NCBI RefSeq assembly: GCF_025153455.1
Contig: NZ_JANZNT010000001.1
Location: forward strand, 124,001-188,000
Direction of reading: 5' to 3'
DNA: 64,000 nucleotides
From: Sphingomonas sp. BGYR3
Lineage (GTDB): Bacteria > Pseudomonadota > Alphaproteobacteria > Sphingomonadales > Sphingomonadaceae
Made by a program: the position numbers and the translations under genes. A model generated the notes under the pieces. That model was not told where the DNA came from. It ran no database searches and worked only from the letters and a program-made list of their open reading frames with translations. Below, piece after piece: positions 8,864 through 18,907 of the stretch (within the stretch, counting starts at the first letter, position 1; each line of letters opens with the position of its first letter).

Positions 8864-9988
8864 ATGACCGGATTTCCTGCCGACCGACTGATCTTCGGCC
8901 CCGATGATGTCGATCTGTCCCGGTCCCCCTTGGCCGGAAAGCTGGATGCCGAAACCTATGTGCTGGGTGCGTTCAATCCCGGGCTGACCCGGTTGCCCAA
9001 CGGCAATCTTGTGCTGTTCGTTCGGGTGGCAGAGGCGCTGCGCCACCCGGTCGTCGATGGTCATGTCCGTGCGATCCGCTGGAACGACGGCACCTATGTC
9101 CTCGATGCCTGGCCGGTGGAGGGCGTCGACATGGCCGATCCGCGCAAGTTCCTGATCCGGGGGGAACGATGGACGGTCATGGCGCTGACATCGCTGTCCT
9201 GGATCCTGCCGGTCGAACTGGACGCAGACGGCCAGCGCGTCGTCGCCGTTCATTATGACCGCGCGATTGCGCCGCAGGCGAGCTTTCAATGCTATGGTAT
9301 TGAGGATGCACGGGTATCGCGCTGTGGGGATCGCTGGCTGATGACGATCTGTTCGGTCAGTCCGGAACGCCACTGCACAACCTTGTACAGTTCGGACAAC
9401 GGCCTTGATTTCACGTTTGAGGACATCGTCCTCGATCATCAGAACAAGGATATGCTGATCTTTGAAGGACAGATCGACGGGCGTTACTGGGCGCAGACGC
9501 GGCCGCTTGGCGACCTGTATTTCGCCTATCCGCCGGGCAGTGCCTGGCGTCCGGGGCCGTCCATCAATCTGGCGGTGTCCCCCGATGCGCGGCACTGGAA
9601 ACCGCATTGCCGCCCCGGCATCCGGCCCGGCGCGTCCACCCTTGCAACCGCACGCATGGGTGGCGGCGCGCCGCCGATCCTGACGGACGATGGCTGGCTG
9701 ACCCTGTGGCATGGCGTCGAGCCGAGCGGAAAGGTCGGCATTTACCGGACATACTGGTCAATCCTTGACCGCCACGACCCATCGCTGATTGTTCGCAGCG
9801 ACGACCAGCCGCTGCTGGAGGCCGCGCCCGCGCTGACCGCGCCGATGGAAGACAGGATGTATCTGCGCGACATCGTGTTCACCACGGGCATCGTGGATGC
9901 GGGCGATCATTTCATCGTTGCATCGGGAGAGGCAGACCTTGTCTGTCGCATCACGGCGATACCAAAGTCGACGTTCGGGCTGAGCTAA
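8864..9988 (+). CDS. GH130-like glycoside phosphorylase/hydrolase
   Basis: 374-residue cytosolic protein with a five-bladed beta-propeller pattern typical of glycoside hydrolase family 130 (mannooligosaccharide phosphorylases and related beta-mannosidases). Recognisable elements are FNPGLTRLPNGN near residue 40, GIEDARV (about 146-152, the family GxEDPR motif with P changed to A), KDMLIFEGQIDGRYW, the GGAPPI motif (about 267-272) and LWHGVE. The TRP in place of the usual HRP and the EDAR variant suggest a divergent subfamily, so phosphorylase versus hydrolase activity and sugar specificity are open. There is no signal peptide. ATG 8864 has a GGAGG site 4-5 bases upstream. It is a lone gene with no sugar transporter nearby. 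Confidence 0.78.
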   Translation: MTGFPADRLIFGPDDVDLSRSPLAGKLDAETYVLGAFNPGLTRLPNGNLVLFVRVAEALRHPVVDGHVRAIRWNDGTYVLDAWPVEGVDMADPRKFLIRGERWTVMALTSLSWILPVELDADGQRVVAVHYDRAIAPQASFQCYGIEDARVSRCGDRWLMTICSVSPERHCTTLYSSDNGLDFTFEDIVLDHQNKDMLIFEGQIDGRYWAQTRPLGDLYFAYPPGSAWRPGPSINLAVSPDARHWKPHCRPGIRPGASTLATARMGGGAPPILTDDGWLTLWHGVEPSGKVGIYRTYWSILDRHDPSLIVRSDDQPLLEAAPALTAPMEDRMYLRDIVFTTGIVDAGDHFIVASGEADLVCRITAIPKSTFGLS

Positions 9989-10241
9989 CACACCGTGCCG
10001 CTTCGTGCTTTCAGCGGGTGGAGACAGGTGCCCCTGATCTCCGCAGTGACGTGACCCTGCCATGGACCGTGTGCCGGAGTGCGCGACTATTTCTAAGTCG
10101 GTCCTGGTGGCAAATCGCAACGAGTTCCGGGAGCATTTCAGTCCATGCCCCTCGAGCGACGAAAAACGATGGTGCAAAAGTGGGAGCCCGTTTCACCGGA
10201 TCGTCTGAATTGGCGCAGTTTCGCCATTTTCTGCTTGACGA

Positions 10242-10316
10242 TGGTGACCCCTACGGGAATCGAACCCGTGTTTCAGCCGTGAGAGGGCCGCGTCCTAACC
10301 GCTAGACGAAGGGGCC
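10242..10316 (-). tRNA. tRNA-Glu (anticodon CTC)
   Basis: 75 bases on the minus strand including an encoded CCA end. The acceptor stem GGCCCCT pairs with AGGGGTC (one G-U), the D arm begins TCGTCTAGCGG, the anticodon loop is CTCTCAC giving CUC, and the T arm is ACGGG-TTCGATT-CCCGT. The discriminator is A. It lies 22 bases after the trmH-family gene on the same strand. The region 9989-10241 beside it shows no gene or integrase remnant. Confidence 0.96.
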
Positions 10317-10338
10317 GTCCGGTTGCGGAGCGCGGGCA

Positions 10339-11166
10339 TTAGGCCTGGCGACCGGCAGCGTCAAGGCGGACGCGGCGCTGGTTCAGCACCTCATAGGCCA
10401 TGACGGCGGTGGCGACGGCTGCATTCAGGCTGTCGGCGCGGCCCAGCATGGGGATTTTGACGAGGACGTCGCACGCCTCCGCCATTTCGGGCAGCATTCC
10501 CTGCGCCTCGTTGCCTGTCAGCAAAAAGGTTGGCGGACGATAATCCGGCAGCTGGTAATCGACGGCCCCATCAAGGTGCAGGCCGACCAACTGTCCTTCG
10601 CCCGCGCGCAGCCAGTCCAGAAACCCTGACCAGTCAGACCGGGCCAGCGCGACCGTAAACAGCGCGCCCATGCTCGCCCGAACGGCTTCCACCGAAAACG
10701 GATCGGTGCATTCGCCGATCAGGATGACGCCGCCTGCGCCGACCGCGTCTGCGGTGCGCAGGATCGTCCCCAGATTGCCGGGATCGCGTAGCCGTTCCGC
10801 CACCAGCCAGATCGGCGCAGCGTGGCGGTCGATCCGGTCAAGGGCGGTGGGCAGTTCGGCATAAACGCCGATCACCGCGCCGGGATTATCCTTTCCCGAC
10901 AGTTTGGACAGGATGTCGTCGCTTGTCTCGATCGCCTCGCCGCCTGCCTGCTCGACCGCCGACACGAGGCGGCGAACCAGGGGGTGCGATGCCGACTGGT
11001 CGGCAAAGAACAGCAGCTCCGGCACATGGCCGGCATCCAGCGCCTCGGTCAGGATGCGCAGTCCCTCCGCCAGGAACCTGCCCTGTTCGCGCCGATGACG
11101 CTTGTCGCGCAGCGCGCGAACGTCCTTGATCAGGGGGTTGGAAAAGGCGGTGATCTGACGGGTCAT
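10339..11166 (-). CDS. TrmH/SpoU-family RNA 2'-O-methyltransferase
   Basis: 275-residue SPOUT methyltransferase. An N-terminal substrate-binding region (FSNPLIKDVRALRDKRHRRE, the RlmB/TsnR-type lead) precedes the knotted catalytic domain. The three SpoU motifs are seen: RDPGNLGTILRTADA (motif 1), a FLLTGNEAQGM segment (motif 2) and IPMLGRADSLNAAVATAVMAYE (motif 3). It 2'-O-methylates a ribose in rRNA or tRNA using S-adenosylmethionine; the site modified is not predictable. It sits at the tail of the PTS operon (45-base gap after HPr) and just before tRNA-Glu. Confidence 0.9.
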   Translation of the reverse strand: MTRQITAFSNPLIKDVRALRDKRHRREQGRFLAEGLRILTEALDAGHVPELLFFADQSASHPLVRRLVSAVEQAGGEAIETSDDILSKLSGKDNPGAVIGVYAELPTALDRIDRHAAPIWLVAERLRDPGNLGTILRTADAVGAGGVILIGECTDPFSVEAVRASMGALFTVALARSDWSGFLDWLRAGEGQLVGLHLDGAVDYQLPDYRPPTFLLTGNEAQGMLPEMAEACDVLVKIPMLGRADSLNAAVATAVMAYEVLNQRRVRLDAAGRQA

Positions 11167-11211
11167 GGCGGCGTCCTATCAAGGACAAGGCGGCAAAAGT
11201 CGAGCCGCGCC

Positions 11212-11484
11212 CTAATCCTCGCCGAACTTGTCCTCGACCAGTGCGGCCATGGCGGCCACCGTCGCCTCTGCGTCCGGCCCTTCGGCGCTGATGGTGATGG
11301 TATCGCCCTTTGCCGCGCCCAGCATCATCAGCCCCATGATCGAGGTGCCGGTGACGCTGGACCCGTCCTTTTCCACCTCGACCTGAGCGTCCTGAGATGC
11401 GGCGAGGGTCACGAACTTTGCGCTTGCCCTGGCGTGCAGGCCGCGGCGGTTGGTGATGGTGACGGTGCGGCTCACCCGGCTCAT
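11212..11484 (-). CDS. ptsH: HPr-family phosphocarrier protein (regulatory PTS)
   Basis: 90-residue HPr/NPr. The phosphorylatable histidine is in RRGLHARASAKF (His17), and the regulatory serine region is GTSIMGLMML (Ser48, the Ser46 equivalent recognised by HPr kinase). HPr relays phosphate from enzyme I to EIIA proteins. With hprK three genes upstream and no sugar permease nearby, this is a regulatory rather than transport PTS. Its start overlaps the EIIA stop codon by four bases. Enzyme I is not in the window. Confidence 0.93.
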   Translation of the reverse strand: MSRVSRTVTITNRRGLHARASAKFVTLAASQDAQVEVEKDGSSVTGTSIMGLMMLGAAKGDTITISAEGPDAEATVAAMAALVEDKFGED

Positions 11485-11888
11485 GCAGCAGCTTCGCCCA
11501 GCACTTCCGATGCCACGGAGATGTATTTGCGTCCCGCCTCGCGCGCTGCGGCAACGGCGTCGGCCACCTTCATCGCCTTGCGCGCGCCGCCAAGCCGGAT
11601 CAGCATCGGCAGGTTGATGCCGGCAATGACTTCGATCCGACCCTGCTCCATCAGGGAGATGGCGAGGTTCGACGGGGTGCCGCCGAACAGGTCGGTCAGG
11701 ACGATTACACCCTTGCCCGCGTCGACGGTTTCGATCGCCCGGGCAATATCCGCCCGGCGTTCCTCCATGTCGTCATCCGGCCCGATCGAGATCGGGACGA
11801 TCCGTTCCTGGACCCCCACGACATGTTCCATTGCCATGACGAATTCTTCGGCCAGCCGCCCATGCGTTACGAGTACTAAACCGATCAT
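11481..11888 (-). CDS. PTS EIIA component, mannose (Man) family
   Basis: 135-residue EIIA-Man domain (ManX/DhaM-like fold). The phosphorylated histidine is His9 in LVLVTHGRLAEEF; the conserved TDLFGGTPSNLA segment (about residues 64-75) lines the active site. Stand-alone EIIA-Man without EIIB/C permease is typical of alphaproteobacterial regulatory PTS systems, where its phosphorylation state signals nutrient status. The true start is the ATG at 11888, four bases inside the end of rapZ (ATGA overlap); longer frames upstream are antisense-like extensions over rapZ. It is coupled on both sides. Confidence 0.92.
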   Translation of the reverse strand: MIGLVLVTHGRLAEEFVMAMEHVVGVQERIVPISIGPDDDMEERRADIARAIETVDAGKGVIVLTDLFGGTPSNLAISLMEQGRIEVIAGINLPMLIRLGGARKAMKVADAVAAAREAGRKYISVASEVLGEAAA

Positions 11889-12823
11889 GATGCAGCATTT
11901 CCGTCCATTGACTGGTCCGTTGGCGATCCTTCGAGCGAGTCCTGCGGCGCGGCGCCAAGATCGCGATGTGCCAAGGTGAGCGAAAAACCCTCTCCGCGCA
12001 ACCGTTTCGCCAGCCGCTCGGCAACATGGACCGACCGGTGTCTTCCCCCGGTACACCCGATGGCGATGGTGACATAGGCCTTGCCCTCCGCCCGGTAGCG
12101 GGGGATCAGCATCAGCAACAGGCCCTCGATCCGCTCCATCGCTTCGGCATAGGCGGGGTCGCCCGCGACATAGGCGCTGACCGGTTCGTCCTGCCCGGTG
12201 CCGGGCCGAAGATCGGGGACCCAGTGCGGATTGCGCAGGAACCGCATGTCGAACACGAGGTCGGCATTGCGTGGCAGACCGCGCGCAAAGCCGAACGATA
12301 GGATGGTCACAACCGGCTCGCCCTCGCCCGGCCCGGCAAAGGATCGACGGATTTCGGCGGCAAGGTCATTTGCCCGCATCTCCGTCGTGTCGATCAGCCG
12401 GTTCGCCCAGCGCCGGATGGGCGCCAGCAATTCGCGTTCGCGGGCGATGCCGTCGGGGGCAGGGCGGTCCAGCGCCAGCGGGTGGCGCCGCCGCGTTTCG
12501 GAATAGCGCCGCTCCAGCTCTCCCCCGGCGCAATCCAGGAACAGAGTGCCGATATCGTGACCATGGGTCTCGCTCAGCTTCTTGATCCGCCTGACGATCG
12601 CCTCGGCATCGAATCCGCGCGTCATCGCACCGATGCCGATGGCCAGTGGCCGTTCGTTCGACCCATCGGGAAGGGCCGTTGCCATCAGCCGGTCGAGCAG
12701 CAGCAGCGGCAGGTTGTCGACCACTTCCCAGCCAAGATCCTCCAGCGTCCGCAGAACGGTCGATTTACCGGCACCCGACATGCCGGTGACCAGCAGGATG
12801 CGCGTCGGCGCGTTACCGGTCAT
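11885..12823 (-). CDS. rapZ: RNase adaptor RapZ (YvcJ-type P-loop protein)
   Basis: 312-residue nucleotide-binding protein. It has a P-loop GMSGAGKS near residue 14-21, a Walker B-like LFLDCAGGEL, and the C-terminal IGCTGGRHRSVHVAERLA signature. In enterobacteria RapZ guides RNase E to the small RNA GlmZ and senses glucosamine-6-phosphate; in alphaproteobacteria its RNA target is not established. Its place between hprK and the PTS carriers is conserved in the class. Its start and stop both overlap neighbours by four bases. Confidence 0.93.
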   Translation of the reverse strand: MTGNAPTRILLVTGMSGAGKSTVLRTLEDLGWEVVDNLPLLLLDRLMATALPDGSNERPLAIGIGAMTRGFDAEAIVRRIKKLSETHGHDIGTLFLDCAGGELERRYSETRRRHPLALDRPAPDGIARERELLAPIRRWANRLIDTTEMRANDLAAEIRRSFAGPGEGEPVVTILSFGFARGLPRNADLVFDMRFLRNPHWVPDLRPGTGQDEPVSAYVAGDPAYAEAMERIEGLLLMLIPRYRAEGKAYVTIAIGCTGGRHRSVHVAERLAKRLRGEGFSLTLAHRDLGAAPQDSLEGSPTDQSMDGNAAS

Positions 12824-13251
12824 TGTGCGGCGATCAGCTGACGGACAGCGAGTTCGACCTTGATCGGCGCGGATTGTTCGAACGGATTGAGTACCAGCAC
12901 GGGCAATGTCGTGCCCAGCAGATGCCGCCGATTTTCATCGGGCAGGCGTGGCGGCTGGGCATGAAGCTGCACGGTCATCGCAACGGGAACCCCCGCGACA
13001 AACGGCATGTCGACGATGCCGACCCCCCGAACTTCGATCCGGCCGGCAATCCTGTCCGGCGCCGAAGCCATCACCTGTCCGTCGCGCCGCTGTACCAGCG
13101 TGTAATCGTCGCTGACCAGCGATGCGCCCCGATCGATCAGGCGAAGCGCAAGGTCCGATTTGCCGGAACCGGACGCGCCCTCGATCAGTACGGCTCGCCC
13201 CTGAATGGCGATGCAGGTGGCGTGGATGGTTTCCGATGATAGCTGGTTCAT
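12820..13251 (-). CDS. hprK: HPr kinase/phosphorylase, C-terminal-domain-only form
   Basis: 143-residue protein corresponding only to the catalytic half of HprK. The P-loop is GASGSGKSDLALRLIDRG (about residues 24-41), followed by VSDDYTLV and GRIEVRGVGIVDM. Firmicute HprK is about 310 residues with an extra N-terminal domain; the short form is normal for alphaproteobacteria. It phosphorylates or dephosphorylates the serine of HPr encoded downstream, tying PTS signalling to metabolic state. It overlaps chvG upstream and rapZ downstream by four bases each. Confidence 0.93.
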   Translation of the reverse strand: MNQLSSETIHATCIAIQGRAVLIEGASGSGKSDLALRLIDRGASLVSDDYTLVQRRDGQVMASAPDRIAGRIEVRGVGIVDMPFVAGVPVAMTVQLHAQPPRLPDENRRHLLGTTLPVLVLNPFEQSAPIKVELAVRQLIAAQ

Positions 13252-14807
13252 GCTGCCCTGTTCACCGGCAACCGGACGGTGAAACGCGCCCCCGATTGCC
13301 GATCCATACGCGATTCGACCCCGATCATGCCCTGATGTCCTTCGACAATCGTACGCGCAATGGCAAGTCCCAGGCCCGAATGGGTCCCAAAGGCCTCGCC
13401 GCCCGGACGGACCGTGTGAAAACGGCGGAAAACGGCCTCTCGCTCGCTTTCCGGGACGCCGGGACCGTCATCCTCCACGGCGACGCAGGCCATATCGTCG
13501 ATCACGTCAATCGTGATCGAGATGGTGCCGCCATCGGGCGAAAAGGACACGGCATTGTCGATCAGATTTTCGAACACCCGCTCTAGCCGGGTGCCGTCGC
13601 CCATCACCACGGCCCGGTCGCCAGCGTGCGATTCCAGCGCAATGCGTATGCCGTTGGGCAGGCCGCGGGTACGATGCCCGTCGACCAGATGCGCGATCAG
13701 GCTGGTCAGCGAAATCGGCTCGAACTGCGTGCGGCTCAGCTGGGCATCCAGGCGCGAGGCATCGGAAATGTCGGTGATCAGCCGATCCAGCCGCAACACA
13801 TCGTCGCGGATGATCGCGATCAGCCGTTCCTGAAGCGTCGGATCGCGTACCGTCGCCAGACTGTCCACGGCGGAACGAAGCGAGGCGAGCGGGTTCTTGA
13901 TCTCATGCGTCACATCGGCGGCGAAACTCTCGGTCGCGTCGATGCGGGCGGTCAGTGCCTGGCTCATGTCCGACAGGGCGCGGGCGAGCATCCCGATCTC
14001 GTCCCGCCGGCTGGGCAGGCGCGGAACTACGACGCCGCGCGCCCGGCCCAGCCGCACGCGCACCGCCGCCACCGCCAGCCGCCGCATCGGCCGCACGATG
14101 GTGCGCGCAAGGAACAGCGAGAGAAGGATCGACACCAGCGTGACGACCAGCAGCACCATGGACAGGCGGAACCGTTCCACCCGGACGGTCCGGGTAATCT
14201 CCAGCGCGTTGACCGAACTTAGCACGGCGCCCCCGCGGGCCAGCGGCGCCGCGGCCGTGATGACGACCGTCCGGTCGGGCGCGCGCCATGCCGATGCGGC
14301 GGGCCGTCGCTTGCGGATCGCGGAGGCGACATCCGGCCAGTCCAGCCCGCGATCGGCGGCGCGTTCGCGGTACAGCGGCGCGCGGGCGGTGCCGACCACG
14401 GTGTCGATCATGGCATCTAGAAATCGCGCCGCATCCTGTTGCCAGGGATCCTTGTCCGGATCGCGCAGCTGGAAATTGCGGACGCCAAGCACCCGGCTGT
14501 CGTCGGACAGCTTCCCGCCCGGCTGATAGACGCGGATGCGAGCGCCGGACACTTTGGCCAGCGCGGCGACCGCCGCTGCCCGTCCGCCGGCATCCGGTGT
14601 TCGGTCCAGCGCCTCTGCGACCAGGGCGATTTCATGCTCGGCCCGTTCGATGCGCCCGTCGATGATGCGCGCCCGATAGGTGTCGAGGTAGAAAAACCCC
14701 CCCGCCAACAGCGCCAGGGCAAAGATGTTGACCGCCAAAATGCGCGGGGTCAGCGAAATCCGGCCCGACCAGCGGAGCGACAGATCGCGGTCGTCACTCG
14801 TCGGCAA
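13248..14807 (-). CDS. chvG: ChvG-type sensor histidine kinase
   Basis: About 519 residues. There are two transmembrane segments (about residues 20-38 and near 215-235) flanking a periplasmic sensor domain, then HAMP, a HisKA dimerisation domain with the phospho-acceptor in [14 protein letters not shown], and an ATPase domain with [10 protein letters not shown] (N box), EDDGPGVP (G1) and [11 protein letters not shown] (G2). ChvG/ExoS senses low pH or envelope cues and phosphorylates ChvI. Start codons are not ATG: TTG at 14807 (14 bases inside chvI) is preferred; another TTG lies at 14846. Co-transcribed with chvI and hprK. Confidence 0.9.
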   Translation of the reverse strand: MPTSDDRDLSLRWSGRISLTPRILAVNIFALALLAGGFFYLDTYRARIIDGRIERAEHEIALVAEALDRTPDAGGRAAAVAALAKVSGARIRVYQPGGKLSDDSRVLGVRNFQLRDPDKDPWQQDAARFLDAMIDTVVGTARAPLYRERAADRGLDWPDVASAIRKRRPAASAWRAPDRTVVITAAAPLARGGAVLSSVNALEITRTVRVERFRLSMVLLVVTLVSILLSLFLARTIVRPMRRLAVAAVRVRLGRARGVVVPRLPSRRDEIGMLARALSDMSQALTARIDATESFAADVTHEIKNPLASLRSAVDSLATVRDPTLQERLIAIIRDDVLRLDRLITDISDASRLDAQLSRTQFEPISLTSLIAHLVDGHRTRGLPNGIRIALESHAGDRAVVMGDGTRLERVFENLIDNAVSFSPDGGTISITIDVIDDMACVAVEDDGPGVPESEREAVFRRFHTVRPGGEAFGTHSGLGLAIARTIVEGHQGMIGVESRMDRQSGARFTVRLPVNRAA

Positions 14808-15513
14808 AACGATAGCCCGCCCCGTACAGCGTCTTGATCGAATCAAACTCGGGATCGACCTCCCGGAACTTGCGCCTCACCCGCTTGATGTGGCTGTCGA
14901 TGGTGCGGTCGTCGACATAAATGTCGTCCTGATATGCGGCGTCCATCAACTGGTTGCGCGTCTTGACGATCCCCGGCCGCTGAGCGAGCGTTTCAAGGAT
15001 CAGGAACTCGGTCACCGTCAGTGTGACCGGACGATCATCCCAGGTCACGCTGTGCCGTGCCGGGTCCATCGACAGGCGACCGCGCACCAGCACCGGTGCG
15101 CTTTCAGCCCCGCCATCCTGCTGACCATCGCCGGCGTTGCCGCGCGCCAGATCGGCCCGGCGTAGGATCGCGCGGATGCGGGCGATCAGCAGGCGCTGGC
15201 TGAACGGTTTGGCGATGTAATCGTCGGCGCCCAGCGCAAGGCCCAGCGCCTCGTCCAGCTCGTCATCCTTGGACGTCAGGAAGATGACCGGCAACTTCGT
15301 CTTTTCGCGCAGGCGGCGCAGCAGCTCCAGCCCGTCCATGCGCGGCATCTTGATGTCGAGGACCGCAAGGTCCGGCGGATTGTCGATCAGCGCCTTCAAC
15401 GCGGAATCGCCATCCGAATAGACCCGCGTCACGAACCCTTCGGCCTGAAGCGCGATCGATACCGATGTCAGGATGTTGCGGTCATCATCCACCAGCGCGA
15501 TGGTCGCACTCAT
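14794..15513 (-). CDS. chvI: ChvI-type OmpR-family response regulator
   Basis: 239 residues. The receiver domain shows the acidic pocket LVDDD (residues 7-11), phospho-acceptor Asp53 in [11 protein letters not shown], and Lys102 in the AKPF motif. A C-terminal winged-helix domain follows, with [14 protein letters not shown] and [15 protein letters not shown]. ChvI is the cognate regulator of ChvG; in Agrobacterium and Sinorhizobium the pair controls acid response, exopolysaccharide and neighbouring pckA. An AAGGAG site precedes the ATG at 15513. It starts 186 bases from the divergent pckA. Confidence 0.94.
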   Translation of the reverse strand: MSATIALVDDDRNILTSVSIALQAEGFVTRVYSDGDSALKALIDNPPDLAVLDIKMPRMDGLELLRRLREKTKLPVIFLTSKDDELDEALGLALGADDYIAKPFSQRLLIARIRAILRRADLARGNAGDGQQDGGAESAPVLVRGRLSMDPARHSVTWDDRPVTLTVTEFLILETLAQRPGIVKTRNQLMDAAYQDDIYVDDRTIDSHIKRVRRKFREVDPEFDSIKTLYGAGYRFADE

Positions 15514-15594
15514 CCGGCACTCCTTGTCTGCGTTCCCGAACGACTGCCTAGGGCAAAGCGGCGCAGGCCTCAACTGACAGACCCTGTTCTCGAA

Positions 15595-15610
15595 CCGGAA
15601 CATCTTCCGG
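15595..15610. promoter_or_regulatory. Perfect dyad between chvI and pckA, candidate ChvI operator
   Basis: CCGGAA-CATC-TTCCGG is a perfect 6-base inverted repeat located about midway between the divergent chvI and pckA starts. It ends four bases ahead of the TTGACC box described next. Position and symmetry suggest a regulator-binding site. It could alternatively form a small RNA hairpin. No experimental motif is matched. Confidence 0.4.
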
Positions 15611-15613
15611 GGT

Positions 15614-15642
15614 TTGACCGCAGCGTCATCAGCGGCTAACCG
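15614..15642 (+). promoter_or_regulatory. Candidate pckA promoter
   Basis: TTGACC (15614-15619) is followed after 17 bases by TAACCG (15637-15642), a good -35 with a weak -10. A weak -10 next to an upstream dyad is what an activator-dependent promoter would look like. Purely a sequence-pattern inference. Confidence 0.3.
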
Positions 15643-15699
15643 GACGCCATCTGAATACGTATGCAGCAATGCCGCCCAGGCAGGTTCTGGAGATGACGA

Positions 15700-17310
<1,611 letters not shown>

Positions 17311-17447
17311 ACCCGCTGGCACGGCCCGACAGTGGAAGGCAGGGATTTCCCGCGGAGGTTCCTGCCGCCGCTCCGACCCGCTGATTGACCGCTCGCCATT
17401 GCATGGGCGTAATGATAGCATCCGGCTGATCAGTGATGGAGCGACTC

Positions 17448-17768
17448 ATGGACCTGAATGCGATCCTCAATCAATTCGCCGGCAACGACGCCACCATCGA
17501 AAATCTGGGGCAAAAGCTGGGCCTTTCGCCCGAGCATGTGCAGGCCGCAGTGGCGGCGCTGGCCAAGTTTCACCCGATGGACGTGAACACGGCCGAAGGG
17601 GCGGCAGCGGAAACCGGGCTGCCGGTCGACACGCTCAACCAGATCATCGGCCAGATCGGCGGCGAGGGGTCGCTGGGCCGTTTCGCGCAAATGCTGGGCG
17701 ATGACAAAAGCGGCGGCATCGGCGGGATGCTGGGCGATATTGCGGGCAATTTCTTCGGCAAGAAGTAA
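17448..17768 (+). CDS. Conserved small protein, unknown function
   Basis: 106 residues, with no signal peptide or membrane segment. The N terminus (MDLNAILNQF) leads into helical regions with a LGLSPEHVQAAVAAL segment that resembles a short helix-turn-helix or DUF937-type helix, and a glycine-rich C terminus (KSGGIGGMLGDIAGNFFGKK). I cannot assign a family with certainty. The ATG at 17448 is favoured by a GGAG site six bases upstream; two earlier in-frame starts (17433, 17436) overlap that site. It lies alone between pckA and an MscS gene. Confidence 0.75.
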   Translation: MDLNAILNQFAGNDATIENLGQKLGLSPEHVQAAVAALAKFHPMDVNTAEGAAAETGLPVDTLNQIIGQIGGEGSLGRFAQMLGDDKSGGIGGMLGDIAGNFFGKK

Positions 17769-17801
17769 CGCTGTTCCGACGGTTTTCGGGAACCTGATCC
17801 G

Positions 17802-17821
17802 GCCCGGTCGGTTGGCCGGGC
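17802..17821 (+). repeat. Hairpin abutting the MscS start codon
   Basis: GCCCGG (17802-17807) pairs with CCGGGC (17816-17821), loop of 8, ending immediately before the ATG at 17822. It may be a terminator for the upstream small gene (there is no T tract) or a structure that hides the MscS initiation region, which has no evident ribosome-binding site. Confidence 0.35.
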
Positions 17822-18907
17822 ATGGTTTCTCTGCTTGATACCCTGTCGCCCTGGGTCAGCGCGCTGATCCAGGTTGCGATCGCAATCTGTGCCGCACTGA
17901 TCGTCCATTTCGTCGTCTTTGCGGTGGCCACGCGGCTGGCCGCACGCAATGCCAGCAGCATCGACGACCTGTATGTCGCGGCGGCGCGCGGGCCATCGCG
18001 CTGGCTGCTGGTCGCGGTTGCGCTGGCCGGTGTGCGCCCCATCCTGTCGCTATCCGCCAGCGGGGATCAGCTGTGGCTGCTGGTTGCCGGTATGGCGATC
18101 CCGGCGATCATCGGGTGGATGGCCATCAACCTGATCCGCGCGACGGGTCAGGCGGTCGAAATCCGGGCGGATATCAGCGTCGCCGACAATCTTGCCGCCC
18201 GGCGCAAGCGGACGCGTAGCGGGATCCTGACCCGCATTGCAGTGTTCGTCGTCGGGTTTCTGACGCTGTGCATGATGTTGCTGAGCATTCCGGGCGTGCG
18301 CAGCGTTGGCGTAACGCTGATGGCATCGGCGGGCCTTGCCGGGCTGGCGGTCGGCGCTGCGGCTCAACCGCTGCTCAAAAACCTGATCGCCGGCATCCAG
18401 ATGGCGTTTACTGAGCCGATCCGGATCGACGACGTTGTCATCATCGACGGGGAATGGGGCCGGATCGAGGAAATCCGGCTGACCTATGTCGTCGTGGCGA
18501 TATGGGACGAACGGCGGCTGGTCGTGCCGGTGTCCCGGTTCCTGGACGACAGTTTCCAGAACTGGACCAGGAACAGCAGCCAGTTGCTGGGGACGGTCTT
18601 TTTCCACCTTGATCCGACTGCCGACATCGACCGGATCCGTACGCGGTTCGAGGCGATGGTCCGCGCCAATCCGCGCTGGGACGGCCGGGCTCAGGGCTTG
18701 CAGGTGACCGAGATTCGTGCCGATGCCATCGAGGTGCGTGGCCTGGCCACCGCACGCGATGCCGGGACGGCATTCGACCTGCGCTGTGACCTGCGCGAAG
18801 GGATGCTCGCCTTTCTGCGCGACGAGATGCCGGAGGCTCTGCCGCGGCGGCGGACGGTGATCGAGGGCGACCCGATCCCCGCCGCCGCTGCCCCCGCCTC
18901 AGGCTGA
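17822..18907 (+). CDS. MscS-family mechanosensitive channel
   Basis: 361 residues. Four hydrophobic segments precede the pore: about residues 10-35, 60-75, 82-100 and 137-160. The pore helix region is glycine/alanine rich (ASAGLAGLAVGAAAQPLLKNLIAG), the MscS signature, followed by the beta domain (RIDDVVIIDGEWGRIEEI, then VPVSRFLDDSFQNWTR). Channels of this type open under membrane tension to release solutes in osmotic downshock. The topology with an extra N-terminal helix pair is common in the YnaI/YbdG-like branch. Its end overlaps the convergent DUF885 gene by nine bases. Confidence 0.9.
   Translation: MVSLLDTLSPWVSALIQVAIAICAALIVHFVVFAVATRLAARNASSIDDLYVAAARGPSRWLLVAVALAGVRPILSLSASGDQLWLLVAGMAIPAIIGWMAINLIRATGQAVEIRADISVADNLAARRKRTRSGILTRIAVFVVGFLTLCMMLLSIPGVRSVGVTLMASAGLAGLAVGAAAQPLLKNLIAGIQMAFTEPIRIDDVVIIDGEWGRIEEIRLTYVVVAIWDERRLVVPVSRFLDDSFQNWTRNSSQLLGTVFFHLDPTADIDRIRTRFEAMVRANPRWDGRAQGLQVTEIRADAIEVRGLATARDAGTAFDLRCDLREGMLAFLRDEMPEALPRRRTVIEGDPIPAAAAPASG

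Noticed and set aside
10018..10305. 95-codon frame running across the tRNA-Glu complement
   Set aside because: Overlaps the tRNA gene and shows no protein family features.
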